Source: Longispora albida DSM 44784 (GTDB taxonomy: Bacteria; Actinomycetota; Actinomycetes; Mycobacteriales; Micromonosporaceae). Taken from it: 64,000 nt of DNA. The notes below the pieces were generated by a model. The model was not told the DNA's origin and did no database searches. It was given only the letters and a program-made list of their open reading frames with translations. Location: contig NZ_KB903813.1 of the NCBI RefSeq assembly GCF_000379825.1, positions 849,945-913,944 on the forward strand. The letters are read 5' to 3'. The position numbers and the translations under genes are program-made. Shown here piece after piece: positions 1-10,183 of this stretch (position 1 is its first letter; every line of letters begins with the position of its first letter).

Positions 1-3000
1 ACGAGGCGGCCATCGTCACCGACGGCCGCACGGCCAGGGCACAGGCCTGCCAGGAGACCGCCGAGTCCGGCTTCAAGAAGGTCGTCACCCAGCAGCCAGT
101 TCCGGTGGCTGGCCAGCCCGGCGTGTACGAGATGAAATGGGAACTGCGGGTCTTCAACTACTCCGCGGCGGAGCAGGACTACACGCTGCTGAACGACACG
201 CTCAAGTTCGGCTCGGGCATCACCGTCCAGTCGGCCAGCGTGGCGAACACGACGCCGGGCACTCTCACCGCCCGCGCGGACTGGGACGGCCGGACACGGA
301 CCGTCGTCACCGACGCCGGGAAGATCGCGGCGCAGGGCCAGCACGTCTGGACGGTCACCGTCAGGTTCTCGGTGACCGACTCCGCGACCGCCGACTCCGC
401 GACCTGCAAGAAGGGCAGCAGCACGGGCCTGCTCAACACGGCGTCGGTGACCACGAACGGCCGCACCGAGGGCGCTGAGGAGTGCGTGAGCGCGCCGATC
501 ATCAAGTCCGAGAAGCAGCTGGTCTCGGCGACGCCGTCCGGCAACGGCACCATAGTCCTGGTCTACGCGGTCATCGTGACGAGCTCCGGCGGCAGCGGAA
601 CGTACACACTGGACGACAAGCTGCGCTTCGGCACCGGCGTCACGATCCAGCAGTCCATCGCTGGCAACGAGGTCCCCGGCGACATCGCCACCGAGCCGGG
701 CTGGGACGGCCTGGGCAACACCCGCATAGTCACCGACAAGGCGATCGGGCCTTCGGGCGCGCACGTCTACCTGATCACGGTGACGGCGAAGCCGCCAGCG
801 GAGTTCGCCGACCGCAGGAACGCCGACTGCACGCTCGACGCGGGGGAGACCGGCACCGGATACCTGAACGAGTCGACGCTGACTGTCGCCGGGCTGTCAG
901 ACAAGGAGGAGGCGTGCCACGCTGCGGCGTTCCTCGACTTCACGAAGAAGATCAGCGCCCAGCCGGCTCCGGTGCCTGGGCAGCCGGGCACGTACACCGT
1001 CGAGTACGAGCTGATCATGAGCAACGCCGGCAACCCGTCGAGCAGGTACACCCTGACCGACAAGCTCAGGTTCGGCGCGGGCGTGACCGTCCAGAGCGCG
1101 AAGGTGACCACCATCCCGGCCGGGGCCGGCGAGAACCCCGGCGGCTGGAACGGCACCACCCAGACCACGGTCACCAAGGACCAGGACATCGGCGCCAACA
1201 CCACGCACACGTGGAAGGTGCAGGCGACGTACAAGGTGGAGCCCACGCTCACCGAGGCGGCGGGTGACTGCACGCTCGACACGGGCGAGACCGGCACCGG
1301 CACCCTGAACGAGGCCTCCGTCGAGGTCGGCAACCGGGGGACCATCCAGTCGGCCTGCGCGACGGTGAGCATGCCGTCGGCGGTCACCACGGCGAAGAAG
1401 ATCCTTTCGGCCGGTACCGACGCGAACGGGCTCTGGACCATCAAGTACCAGCTCGACGTGACGAACTCCAACGGCGCGGGGAAGTACACACTGGACGACG
1501 AGCTGCGCTACGCCGCCCAGGTGGCCGTGCGGACGGCCAAGGTGACGGGCCAGCCGGCCGGGGTGACCCCGAACCCGGCGTGGGACGGCAAGGCCGCCAG
1601 GAACCTCGTCACGGACCAGGCGATCGCTGCGGGTGCCACGCACACCTACGAGGTCACGGTGACGGCGAACGTCACAGCCGGTACCGGCAACGTGGACAGC
1701 ACCGACTGCACCCTCCAGAACGGAGAGACCGGCACAGCCTTCCTCAACGAGGCAACCACCACAGTGGACGGCAGGGCCGGGAAGAGCCGGGCGTGTGAGC
1801 CGCTCCCGTCGGTCACTCTGACCAAGAAGGTGTCGAAGGAACCGGTGCCCGTGGGGCAGGTCGACAACACCTTCGACATGGAGTACGAGGTCACGGTCAC
1901 CAACACCGGCAAAGCCGCCACCACCTACACGGGCGTGGACGAGCTGCGGTACGGCAAGGCGATCCAGGCCCAGCCCACCCCGGTGATCACCAACACCACG
2001 CCCGGCGGCCTGACCGCGCAGGCCGGGTGGAACGGCGCCAGCCAGGCCACCTTCGTCACGGACCAGGCGATCGAGGCGGGTGCCACGCACGTGTGGACGG
2101 TGAAGGTCCGGTTCACGGTCGACGCGCCCAACGCGACGATCGACGACGCCGACTGCAAGCTCGACCCGGGCGAGACCGGCACAGGCACACTGAACACCGC
2201 ATCGGTCACCTACAAGGGCGGCAAGGCCGAGGACAAGGACTGCGCGCCGATCACGCCGGTCACACTCACCAAGGAACGCAAGGTGATGACTCCGAACGGC
2301 GATGGCACGTGGGACATCGCCTACGAGGTGACCGTCGCCAACACGGGCGCGCCGACGACGTACGACCTGAGCGACAAGCTCCGGTTCAGCCCGGCGGTGC
2401 AGGTGATCAGCGCGAAGCTGGCTGGCGTGCCGGCCGACATCGCCGCCGACCAGAACTGGGACGGGCAGGCCACCACGAAGATCGTCACCGGCCAGGCGAT
2501 CGGGCGGACGGTCCGGCACGTGTACACCATCTCCGTCAGGGTGCGGCTGCCGCTGGACGCCGGCGGCAAACCGGAGCCGTCCGACTGCAGGCTCGACCCG
2601 GACGAGGCCGGTACCGGCCTTCTGAACGAGGCTCTCGCCACGTCGAAGGGCGGCACGAGCACCAAGCAGGCCTGTGACCCGATCCCGAGTGTCACGTTCG
2701 CGAAGTCGGTGCTGAACCAGCCGGCCCCGGTCGACGGCCAGCCGGGCACGTACGAGATCGTCTACCAGCTCCAGGTCACCAACTCCGGTGCCGCCCCGGC
2801 CGCCTACGACCTGGCGGACAAGCTCAGCTTCGGCCAGGGCCTGACGGTGGCTGGCAAGCCGGTCGTGACCAAGGCCGGCCCGGGCGCGCCCGACCCCAGC
2901 CCCGCCTACGACGGCGCGGCAGACACCTCGGTCGTCAAGGGCGGCACGATCGCGGCGAACACGGTGCACGCCTACAGGCTCGCGGTCCGGTACACCCTCG

Positions 3001-6000
3001 ACACGGCCAAGCTCACGGCGGCCTCAGGCGACTGCCGGAAGGACGCGGAGGAGACCGGCACCGGCACGCTGAACGAGGCCACGCTCACGATCAACGGGCA
3101 GAAGACCGAGGGCCAGGCGTGCGCCGAGGTGTCCACGGTGCTGATCGAGAAGAAGGTCGCCTCCGTGACGGCGAACCCCGACGGCACGTCGACGGCCGAG
3201 TACGACCTCGTCGTGCGTAACCCTGGTTCCGCGAGCAAGACCTACGAGGCCAGTGACCAGCTCAGGTACGGCGCGGGCATCACGATCAGCTCGGCGTCCG
3301 TCGCCAGTACCCCGGCAGGCGTGGCCTTCAACAAGAACTGGAACGGAATTGCGGACACGGCCTTGTCGCCCGCGCAGTCGATCGCGGCCGGCGGGACGCA
3401 CACGTACCGGCTCAAGATCGTCGCGAAGCTGCCCGCGACCCTGGACCCCAAGGCCGGCGACTGCACGCTGGATTCGGGTGAGATCGGCACCGGCCTGCTG
3501 AACGAGGGCTCGATCCTCGTCGACGGCAAGACGAGCCGGGCCCAGGCCTGCCAGGAGACAGCGGCGATCACGCTGGACAAGAAGGCCGGCGAGGTGAAGC
3601 CGGTACCGGGCTACCCGGGGCTGTACCGGATCACCTACGACCTGACCGTCACGAACACCAGCAGCGCCGAGAGCACGTACTCCCTCACTGACCAGCTCAG
3701 GTTCGGCAAGGGTGTCACGGTCCAGGAACTGCCGGTCGTGACCAACGTGACGCCGGGCGCGCTGGCGGCGGTGGCCGGGTTCGACGCGGCTGGCCAGCCG
3801 AAGGTCACCCAGGACCAGAAGATCGCCGGCAAGGCCAGCCACGTGTGGCGGGTGGACGCGTTCTTCAAGATCGACAGCGCCTCGTACACCGCCACGTCCG
3901 GCGACTGCACCGTGGACCCGGGCGAGAACGGCAGCACCGGTACCCGCAACGAGGCCACGGTGACCTTCACCGGCGGCCAGTCGGCGAAGGAGGACTGCAA
4001 GCCTGCCGGCCTGGCCGGCCAGGTGAAGCAGAAGCCGAAGACGCTGGTGTCCGCGACGGACAAGGGCAGCGGGATCACCGAGCTGGTGTACGAGATCGCG
4101 GTCGAGAACTCCGGCGCGTCCGAGGGCAGGTACACCCTGGACGACGCGCTCAGGTTCGGAGCGGGCACGACGATCCACACGGCGGCGGTGACCACCAGGC
4201 CCGCCGGGGTGACGGTCAACTCCAGCTGGAACAACAGCCCGGTGGACAAGAACATCGTCACGGACCAGGTGATCGCGGGCGGCGCGGTTCACGTCTACCG
4301 CGTGACCGTCCAGGCCACCGTGCCGCTCAGGACGGCAGACGCCAAGGCGACCGACTGCAAGCTCGACGACGGCGAGACGGGTACCGGCCTCCTCAACACC
4401 TCGACGGTCACGGTGAACGGCCAGCCGGACACGAGCACGGCGTGCAAGGAGACGCCGAGCATCGAGCTGACGAAGAAGGTGAGGGCCGGCACGCCGTCGC
4501 CGGTCGCCGGTCAGCCGGACACCTTCGAGATCCTGTACGACGTCACCGTCACCAACGGGGGCGCCGGTGAGGGCAGGTACTCCCTGACCGACGAGCTCAA
4601 GTACGGCAAGGGCGTGAACATCCAGCCCGCGCCGAGCGTGACCAGCACCCAGCCGGGCAGCCTCACCCCCGTGGCGGCCTGGAACGGCACCGGCCAGACC
4701 AAGGTGGCCGACGGCCAGGTGATCGCGGGCAGGAGCAGCCACGTGTGGACGGTGAAGGCCCGGTACAAGGTCGACAAGTCGATGGTCACCTCGGAGACGA
4801 TCGGCTGTGTCCGCACCGGCACCGAGTCCGGCACGGGCACCCTGAACGAGACCAGGGTCGACGTCAACGGCCAGTCGGACACCCAGCTCGACTGCGGCGG
4901 CACGCCCGTCGTCGTCCACGAACCGAAGAAGGTGGTCTCGATGACCGCCAAGGGCGGCGGCGTGACCGAGATCGTGTACGAGCTGCGGGTCCGCACGGTC
5001 GGCAAGGTGCCCGGCCAGTACACGCTGGACGACCAGCTGCGCTTCGCCGGCGGCGTGCAGGTCCAGTCGGCGGCCGTGACCACGGCACCGGCCGGCGTGA
5101 CGCCCAGCGCGGACTGGAACGGCACCACGAAGACGAACGTGGTCACCAGCCAGGCGATCCCCGGCGACACGGCACACGTGTACCGGGTGACCGTCACCGC
5201 CAAGCTGCCTGCGACCGCCGACGCGAAGGCCGCCGACTGCAAGGTGGACGCCGGCGAGACGGGTACCGGCCTGCTCAACGAGGCCACGGTCACCGTCGAC
5301 GGCAACAAGGACGTGCAGTCGGACTGCCGGGAGATCTCCAGCGTCCTCTTCACGAAGACGATGACGCAGAAGCCGAAGAAGGTGGGCACGAACGAGTACG
5401 AGGCCGTCTACGAGCTGCGCGTGCAGAACACCGGCGCGGCGGCTTCGGCCTACGACCTGGTCGACGTCCTCAAGTACGGGGACGGGACCGTCGTCAGCGC
5501 GGCCACCACCGTGAACACCCAGCCGGGCGGCCTCGCCCAGAAGCCGGGCGGCTGGGACGGCCGGACGAAGACCACGCTGACGAACGGCGAGCCGATCGCG
5601 GCGAACGCCACCCACGTGTGGACGACGACCGTCCGCTTCCGGATCACCCAGGCGATCACCGCCGGAGCCAGGGACTGCGTCCTGGCCCCGGCTGAGAGAG
5701 GCACCGGAACGCTCAACCAGGCCACCCTGCTCGTCGGCGGCCAGGCCCAGAACCGGGAGTCCTGCGGGGAGGTCGAACCACCCACAGTGGACCCGGATCC
5801 GAAGGTGACGGTGCGCAAGGCCCTGGTCTCGGCCCTGCCGAAGGGTGACGGCACCTACGATCTCGTGTACGAGGTCAAGGTCACCAACGAGGGCGGCGGC
5901 ACCGGCAAGTACACCCTGGACGACTCCCTCAGGTACGGCACCGGGGTGACCGTCCTGGCCGGCCGGATCACCGCGACGGGCACCATGCTCGAAACGGGCT

Positions 6001-7334
6001 GGGACGGCCGGACGAGGACCCGGATCGTCACCGACAAGGAGATCGCGGGCGGCGCGACCCACACGTTCACGATCTCCCTGAACGCCCAGGTACCCGCAGC
6101 CGTCCCCGCCGGCGAGACGGACTGCGCGCTCGACGGCGCGGAGAAGGGCACCGGCACGCTGAACACGGCCACACTGACCGGCGCCAGCACCGGCGAGGCC
6201 AGGGCCTGTACCGAACTGCCCAGCACCACCATCACCAAGAAGCACCTCGGCAGCTCTCCGGTGGCCGGCCAGCCGGGCACCTACGACCTCGCGTACCAGA
6301 TCAAGGTGACCAACGCCGGTGCCGGACCGGGCAGCTACGACCTGGACGACACCCTGACCTTCGGCGACGGTGTCCAGGTACTGGCGGCGGCGATCGGCGA
6401 CCCGAAGCCGGCCACACCGCAGGCCGGCTGGGACGGCCGGGCCAAGACCAGGATGGCCACGGCGGTGACCATCGGGCCGAGGACCGAGCACGCGTGGCTG
6501 GTGATGGTCCGGGTGAAGGTACCGCCCGCGATCTCCGCCAGGGCAGCCAACTGCACGATGGAAGGCGACGAGAAGGGCACGGGCCTGCGGAACCAGGCGA
6601 CGGCGGTGGCCAACGGCAACAAGCTCAACGGCGAGGCCTGCACCGTCGCGGGCGGCACGGCAACACCCACCGCGGACCCGACCGGCAAACCGTCCCCTGA
6701 CCCCACGGGAAAGCCTTCACCGGACCCGACAGGCAAGCCTTCACCAGACCCCACCGGCAAACCGTCCCCAGATCCCACAGGGAAACCGTCCCCGGACCCG
6801 ACCGGCAAGCCGAGCCCCGATCCCACGGGCAAGCCCAGCCCCGATCCCACAGGCAAGCCCAGCCCGGACCCCACGGGCAAGCCCAGCCCGGACCCGACCG
6901 GCAAGCCCGGCCCTGATCCGACGGGTAAGCCCGGCCCTGACCCGACGGGCAAGCCTGGCCCTGATCCGACCGGAAAGCCAGGCCCGGACCCCACGGGTAA
7001 ACCCGGTCCTGATCCGACCGGCAAGCCTGGCCCTGATCCGACCGGAACGCCCGGTCCTGACCCGACCAGCAAGCCGACCGCGAACCCGACTATGAGCCCG
7101 ACCACGAACCCGACCGGCACGCAGGTGCCGCCGCCGGCGCCTACCGATGGGCCCGGCCCCACCGAACAGCCCTACCCGCCGAAGCCTCCGGTTCCGCCCG
7201 GGCCGCCGCCGATGCCGGTGACGGGTTCGACGCTGATGCCGTTCCTCATGGCGGGCGGGGTGCTGCTGATCCTCGGCGGGGCGCTGCTCCTGGCGACGAG
7301 CCTGTGGCGGAGGAGGGTGACCTACGAGGCGTAG
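1..7334 (+). CDS. Giant repeat-containing cell-surface protein, 5' end outside window
   Basis: The frame is open from base 3, so the N-terminus lies outside the window; 2443 residues are visible. A likely cell-wall adhesin or stalk. The body is 15 complete repeats of about 145 residues, plus the end of another, resembling DUF11-type beta-sandwich domains. Each has a Y-T-L-x-D-x-L-R-F/Y-G motif, a D-C-x-L-D-x-G-E-T-G-T-G-x-L-N-E-A motif and a second Cys about 25-30 residues later, probably a disulfide pair. Two repeat types alternate strictly: one opens with A/V-P-V-x-G-Q-P-G-T-Y/F, the other with a short Gly-rich N/K-G-D/S-G turn. A Pro-rich stalk of 8-residue units follows, then a sortase-like MPVTG motif, a hydrophobic helix and RRR at the C-terminus. 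No catalytic domain is visible. The motif differs from LPXTG in its first residue, so covalent anchoring is an inference. Confidence 0.9.
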   Translation, partial: EAAIVTDGRTARAQACQETAESGFKKVVTQQPVPVAGQPGVYEMKWELRVFNYSAAEQDYTLLNDTLKFGSGITVQSASVANTTPGTLTARADWDGRTRTVVTDAGKIAAQGQHVWTVTVRFSVTDSATADSATCKKGSSTGLLNTASVTTNGRTEGAEECVSAPIIKSEKQLVSATPSGNGTIVLVYAVIVTSSGGSGTYTLDDKLRFGTGVTIQQSIAGNEVPGDIATEPGWDGLGNTRIVTDKAIGPSGAHVYLITVTAKPPAEFADRRNADCTLDAGETGTGYLNESTLTVAGLSDKEEACHAAAFLDFTKKISAQPAPVPGQPGTYTVEYELIMSNAGNPSSRYTLTDKLRFGAGVTVQSAKVTTIPAGAGENPGGWNGTTQTTVTKDQDIGANTTHTWKVQATYKVEPTLTEAAGDCTLDTGETGTGTLNEASVEVGNRGTIQSACATVSMPSAVTTAKKILSAGTDANGLWTIKYQLDVTNSNGAGKYTLDDELRYAAQVAVRTAKVTGQPAGVTPNPAWDGKAARNLVTDQAIAAGATHTYEVTVTANVTAGTGNVDSTDCTLQNGETGTAFLNEATTTVDGRAGKSRACEPLPSVTLTKKVSKEPVPVGQVDNTFDMEYEVTVTNTGKAATTYTGVDELRYGKAIQAQPTPVITNTTPGGLTAQAGWNGASQATFVTDQAIEAGATHVWTVKVRFTVDAPNATIDDADCKLDPGETGTGTLNTASVTYKGGKAEDKDCAPITPVTLTKERKVMTPNGDGTWDIAYEVTVANTGAPTTYDLSDKLRFSPAVQVISAKLAGVPADIAADQNWDGQATTKIVTGQAIGRTVRHVYTISVRVRLPLDAGGKPEPSDCRLDPDEAGTGLLNEALATSKGGTSTKQACDPIPSVTFAKSVLNQPAPVDGQPGTYEIVYQLQVTNSGAAPAAYDLADKLSFGQGLTVAGKPVVTKAGPGAPDPSPAYDGAADTSVVKGGTIAANTVHAYRLAVRYTLDTAKLTAASGDCRKDAEETGTGTLNEATLTINGQKTEGQACAEVSTVLIEKKVASVTANPDGTSTAEYDLVVRNPGSASKTYEASDQLRYGAGITISSASVASTPAGVAFNKNWNGIADTALSPAQSIAAGGTHTYRLKIVAKLPATLDPKAGDCTLDSGEIGTGLLNEGSILVDGKTSRAQACQETAAITLDKKAGEVKPVPGYPGLYRITYDLTVTNTSSAESTYSLTDQLRFGKGVTVQELPVVTNVTPGALAAVAGFDAAGQPKVTQDQKIAGKASHVWRVDAFFKIDSASYTATSGDCTVDPGENGSTGTRNEATVTFTGGQSAKEDCKPAGLAGQVKQKPKTLVSATDKGSGITELVYEIAVENSGASEGRYTLDDALRFGAGTTIHTAAVTTRPAGVTVNSSWNNSPVDKNIVTDQVIAGGAVHVYRVTVQATVPLRTADAKATDCKLDDGETGTGLLNTSTVTVNGQPDTSTACKETPSIELTKKVRAGTPSPVAGQPDTFEILYDVTVTNGGAGEGRYSLTDELKYGKGVNIQPAPSVTSTQPGSLTPVAAWNGTGQTKVADGQVIAGRSSHVWTVKARYKVDKSMVTSETIGCVRTGTESGTGTLNETRVDVNGQSDTQLDCGGTPVVVHEPKKVVSMTAKGGGVTEIVYELRVRTVGKVPGQYTLDDQLRFAGGVQVQSAAVTTAPAGVTPSADWNGTTKTNVVTSQAIPGDTAHVYRVTVTAKLPATADAKAADCKVDAGETGTGLLNEATVTVDGNKDVQSDCREISSVLFTKTMTQKPKKVGTNEYEAVYELRVQNTGAAASAYDLVDVLKYGDGTVVSAATTVNTQPGGLAQKPGGWDGRTKTTLTNGEPIAANATHVWTTTVRFRITQAITAGARDCVLAPAERGTGTLNQATLLVGGQAQNRESCGEVEPPTVDPDPKVTVRKALVSALPKGDGTYDLVYEVKVTNEGGGTGKYTLDDSLRYGTGVTVLAGRITATGTMLETGWDGRTRTRIVTDKEIAGGATHTFTISLNAQVPAAVPAGETDCALDGAEKGTGTLNTATLTGASTGEARACTELPSTTITKKHLGSSPVAGQPGTYDLAYQIKVTNAGAGPGSYDLDDTLTFGDGVQVLAAAIGDPKPATPQAGWDGRAKTRMATAVTIGPRTEHAWLVMVRVKVPPAISARAANCTMEGDEKGTGLRNQATAVANGNKLNGEACTVAGGTATPTADPTGKPSPDPTGKPSPDPTGKPSPDPTGKPSPDPTGKPSPDPTGKPSPDPTGKPSPDPTGKPSPDPTGKPSPDPTGKPGPDPTGKPGPDPTGKPGPDPTGKPGPDPTGKPGPDPTGKPGPDPTGTPGPDPTSKPTANPTMSPTTNPTGTQVPPPAPTDGPGPTEQPYPPKPPVPPGPPPMPVTGSTLMPFLMAGGVLLILGGALLLATSLWRRRVTYEA
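6675..7082 (+). repeat. 24-bp tandem repeat encoding a DPTGKPSP/GP stalk
   Basis: About 17 in-frame 24-bp units encode D-P-T-G-K-P-S/G-P. The first nine have Ser at position 7, the next six have Gly, and the last two are degenerate (TGTPGP, TSKPTA). Third positions vary between units, so the array is old or selected at the protein level. It forms the wall-spanning stalk just before the anchor. Confidence 0.9.
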
Positions 7335-7349
7335 GCCGATCGCCTCACC

Positions 7350-7386
7350 GTCCGGGGCCTGGAGCATGACGCTCCAGGCCCCGGAC
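7350..7386. terminator. Stem-loop terminator after the giant surface protein
   Basis: A perfect 16-bp inverted repeat (7350-7365 and 7371-7386) encloses a 5-nt loop, 15 bp past the stop codon. No long T run follows, which is common in high-GC terminators. Confidence 0.7.
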
Positions 7387-7473
7387 GTCTGTTGTGGAAT
7401 ATCAGCGTTCGCCCCAAAAATCACAGATCAATAACTACGTTCATTTCTGGGTACCGGGCAGAAAGGGGCGAAC

Positions 7474-9228
7474 ATGACGATCCGGTCGGCTGTGTCCTGG
7501 CTCGGGGCCGCGTTGCTGATGTCCGGCGCCGCGGCGGTGTTCCTCCTGTCCGGGCTGCCGGCCGGTGCCGCCGACCAGGTACCGGCCGCCGTGCACCTGG
7601 TCAGCTCGCCGATCGCGGCCAGCGCCGGCCAGGCCGTGACGCACCGGCTCGTCGTCCGGGGGGCTGAGGCGGCCGGTACGGCTGGCGTGCAGGTCACCTT
7701 CGAGACCACGGCCGACGTCACCGGCCTCGCCGCGTCGGGTACGGACTCTGCCTGCGAGCCGGCGAACACGCGCTCGGTACGGTGCAGGGTCGTCACCGCC
7801 CGGCAGCCCGGCGAACCCGCCGTCATCGTCGTCACCGGGCAGATCTCCCCGGAAGCCCGCCCGGGGGACGTGGTCCGTAACCAGGCCGTCGTCACGGCAG
7901 CCCAGGACCCGGACCAGGCCGACAACGTCTCGGCCAACGCCTACGTGCTCACAGCCGTGGCCGGTCCTGCGGCGCAGCCCAGCGCGTCCCCGGCTCCCGA
8001 GCCCGGTTCCGAGGCGGGCGACGAGCAGATCCTGGACCTGATGGCCCCGGCGACCATCTCCGACGTGCTGCCGTCCTCGCCGGGCGAAGCGATCGCCTTC
8101 GCCGTGCTGATCGGCGGCCTCGCCATCGCCGGCCTGACCGGGCACAAGCTCTTCGTGCGGGGGCACCGGTTCCCGGGCCTGGGGTCAAGGCTCAAGCCGC
8201 GCCTCGCGTACCGGGGCCGCCACCGCCGGAGCGTCTTCCGCCGCCGGGGGCTTCCGGCCGGAGCGGCAGGTGTCCTCGTGCTGGTACTCGCGGCGGCGCT
8301 GTCCGGCCCCGCGACGTCCATCGAGGCGGCACCGTCCACACCAGACGCTCTGCCGCACCCTGAGGCGACCAAGCCCCCAGCCACCAAGCCAGGTACCGCC
8401 AAGCCAGCAACGGCCAGGCCGCCTGTCACCAGGCCGTCTACTCAGGCTGCCCCGCCGTCAACGCCAGCCGAGAAGCCGCCCCTGCGCCCTGTCGCCTCGG
8501 AAGGCCCCCGGACGGCCACCGCGCCCGACCAGGGTGCCCGGCCACCGGCCGGCCCGGTGGAGAAGGGCGGGCAGGCCGTCGCCGGGCTGCACCTGGTTCT
8601 CGGGCTGGCCCAGTACGTCAACGACACGCTCACCCGCACCGAGGCCGATCTGAAGACCATGCGGGGCACGCCGAAGGTGGCCGCGGAGGCCGTCACGACG
8701 CTCGAAGGCACGCTCCAGGCCAACAGGCTGGAGCTGACCCGGCTCGAAGCGGAGGGCACGAGGCTCACCACGGCGGTCGCCGACCTGCTCAAGGGCAGCC
8801 GGGCCGAGTCGGCCACGTACCAGGGCGGCAAGCTGCTGCGCCCCGTTCCCGGCGGCCTGAACAGCGGGTTCGGGCACCGTGACGACCCGTACTACCACCG
8901 CTGGCAGCTCCACGAGGGTCTGGACCTCGACGCCGCGATGGGCGAGCCGATCCGCGCGGCGGCACCGGGGGTGGTCTCGCGGGCCGGTGACCACGGCGAC
9001 GGGTACGGCAGGCTGACCTGTGTGGAGCACGGCCGGCTCAACGGTGATCGCCTGAGCACCTGCTACGCGCACCAGTCGGTGATCAGGGTCGAGCCGGGCC
9101 AGGCTGTCACGGCAGGCCAGGTGATCGGCGAGGCTGGTTCCACCGGCGCTTCCACCGGCCCGCACCTGCACTTCGAGGTCCGCCTCGGCGGCCGGGCCGT
9201 CGATCCGGGGCCGTGGCTGGCGCCCTGA
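7474..9228 (+). CDS. Membrane-anchored M23 family metalloendopeptidase
   Basis: This 584-residue protein probably cleaves peptidoglycan cross-bridges outside the cell. The ATG follows GAAAGGGG. Residues 1-32 form a signal or anchor helix. Residues about 35-165 look like a DUF11-type beta domain. Hydrophobic helices lie near 206-228 and 263-281, separated by a basic segment. A Pro/Thr/Ala-rich linker and a helical, coiled-coil-like stretch (about 372-445) precede the C-terminal LytM domain. The zinc ligands are visible as H480-x3-D484 and the H564-L-H566 pair, with Gly-Phe-Gly-His upstream at about 465-468. The double-helix topology before the catalytic domain is unusual. It lies next to the giant surface protein, which has the same type of beta domain, suggesting a shared cell-envelope role. 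Confidence 0.85.
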   Translation: MTIRSAVSWLGAALLMSGAAAVFLLSGLPAGAADQVPAAVHLVSSPIAASAGQAVTHRLVVRGAEAAGTAGVQVTFETTADVTGLAASGTDSACEPANTRSVRCRVVTARQPGEPAVIVVTGQISPEARPGDVVRNQAVVTAAQDPDQADNVSANAYVLTAVAGPAAQPSASPAPEPGSEAGDEQILDLMAPATISDVLPSSPGEAIAFAVLIGGLAIAGLTGHKLFVRGHRFPGLGSRLKPRLAYRGRHRRSVFRRRGLPAGAAGVLVLVLAAALSGPATSIEAAPSTPDALPHPEATKPPATKPGTAKPATARPPVTRPSTQAAPPSTPAEKPPLRPVASEGPRTATAPDQGARPPAGPVEKGGQAVAGLHLVLGLAQYVNDTLTRTEADLKTMRGTPKVAAEAVTTLEGTLQANRLELTRLEAEGTRLTTAVADLLKGSRAESATYQGGKLLRPVPGGLNSGFGHRDDPYYHRWQLHEGLDLDAAMGEPIRAAAPGVVSRAGDHGDGYGRLTCVEHGRLNGDRLSTCYAHQSVIRVEPGQAVTAGQVIGEAGSTGASTGPHLHFEVRLGGRAVDPGPWLAP

Positions 9229-9247
9229 AGCGGATAGCCTTGCGCCC

Positions 9248-10117
9248 GTGCTGACTAACGGGGAACACAAGCTCACACTCAACGGCGTGGAGCACTGGGT
9301 CCGGGTGGCCGGTGCGGAGCACGCGACGACACCGGTCGTGCTGGTGCACGGCGGCCCGGGTGCGAACGCCTTCCTGCTGGAGCGCACCGTCGGGCCGTTC
9401 ATGGCCGAGGAACTGACCATTGTGTACTACGACCAGCGCGGGTGCGGCCGATCGGAGCGCACTCCCGGCCGGTACACGATGCGGGATCTTGTTCTTGACC
9501 TGGAGGCGCTGCGGGGTGCGCTGGGCGCTGAGCGGATCGACCTCGCCGGGTTCTCCTTCGGCGGGCAGGTCGCGGCAGAGTACGCCGTGGCGTTCCCCGG
9601 CCGGGTGCGCAGGCTCGCGCTGGGCGCGCCGTCGATCGCTGGCCCGCTGCGCTGCTCCGGCAGGCTGGCCGCGATGGACGCCGTGGCCGACGAACCCTTC
9701 CGCGAGAAGGTCCGCGCGCACGCGTCCACCCTGGAACACCTCCCCGGCGAGCTGTCCTACCCGCTGGTCGCCGGCCTGTGGCGGGAGATGAGCGGCGAGA
9801 CGGCCGCCCGCTTCGCCCTGCACGACCCGTCCTTCGCCGGAAAGATCCCGAGCCTGGGCATCGAGTCCGACCCGGACTTCGGCACGGACGTCTTCCGCGA
9901 GCCGCGTCCCGGCAACCTGCTCGACGACCTGGCGGCGCTCGACCTGCCGGCCCTCGTCGTGGTCGGCGTCTACGACCGGGCGATCGGCGTGGACGCCTGC
10001 CGCGACCTCGCCGACCGGCTGCCCGGCGCCCGCCTCGGCATTCTCGACCGCAGCGCCCACAGCCCCATCGAGCAGCCGGAACTCTACGCGGAGCACATCA
10101 GGCGCTTCCTGGCATGA
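9248..10117 (+). CDS. Alpha/beta hydrolase, proline iminopeptidase-like (S33)
   Basis: A 289-residue cytoplasmic alpha/beta hydrolase. The oxyanion HGGPG motif begins at residue 34, followed by DQRGCGRS, as in prolyl aminopeptidases. The nucleophile sits in G-F-S103-F-G-G. The acid is probably D243 (VGVYDRA) and the base H271 (DRSAHSP). The lid region is short. The GTG start lies 19 bp after the M23 stop with no strong Shine-Dalgarno sequence, so translation may depend on readthrough from the upstream gene. Substrate is not predictable; an N-terminal Pro peptidase is the closest family reading. Confidence 0.85.
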   Translation: MLTNGEHKLTLNGVEHWVRVAGAEHATTPVVLVHGGPGANAFLLERTVGPFMAEELTIVYYDQRGCGRSERTPGRYTMRDLVLDLEALRGALGAERIDLAGFSFGGQVAAEYAVAFPGRVRRLALGAPSIAGPLRCSGRLAAMDAVADEPFREKVRAHASTLEHLPGELSYPLVAGLWREMSGETAARFALHDPSFAGKIPSLGIESDPDFGTDVFREPRPGNLLDDLAALDLPALVVVGVYDRAIGVDACRDLADRLPGARLGILDRSAHSPIEQPELYAEHIRRFLA

Positions 10118-10119
10118 GA

Positions 10120-10151
10120 CAGGGCCGCGGAGTTCCCATCCCGCGGCCCTG
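10120..10151. terminator. Bidirectional terminator between convergent genes
   Basis: A perfect 11-bp stem (CAGGGCCGCGG and its complement) with a 10-nt loop lies between the hydrolase and the convergent BNR-repeat gene. Confidence 0.7.
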
Positions 10152-10183
10152 CCCACCTACTGCTCTCTACTGCTCAGTGCTCT

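Noticed and set aside
897..6491. Very long minus-strand open frames opposite the giant surface gene
   Set aside because: They are Arg/His/Gly-rich shadows of a high-GC repeat gene without ribosome sites or family features.
6675..7082. CRISPR array
   Set aside because: The 24-bp repeats are contiguous and in frame, encoding a Pro-rich stalk, with no spacers.
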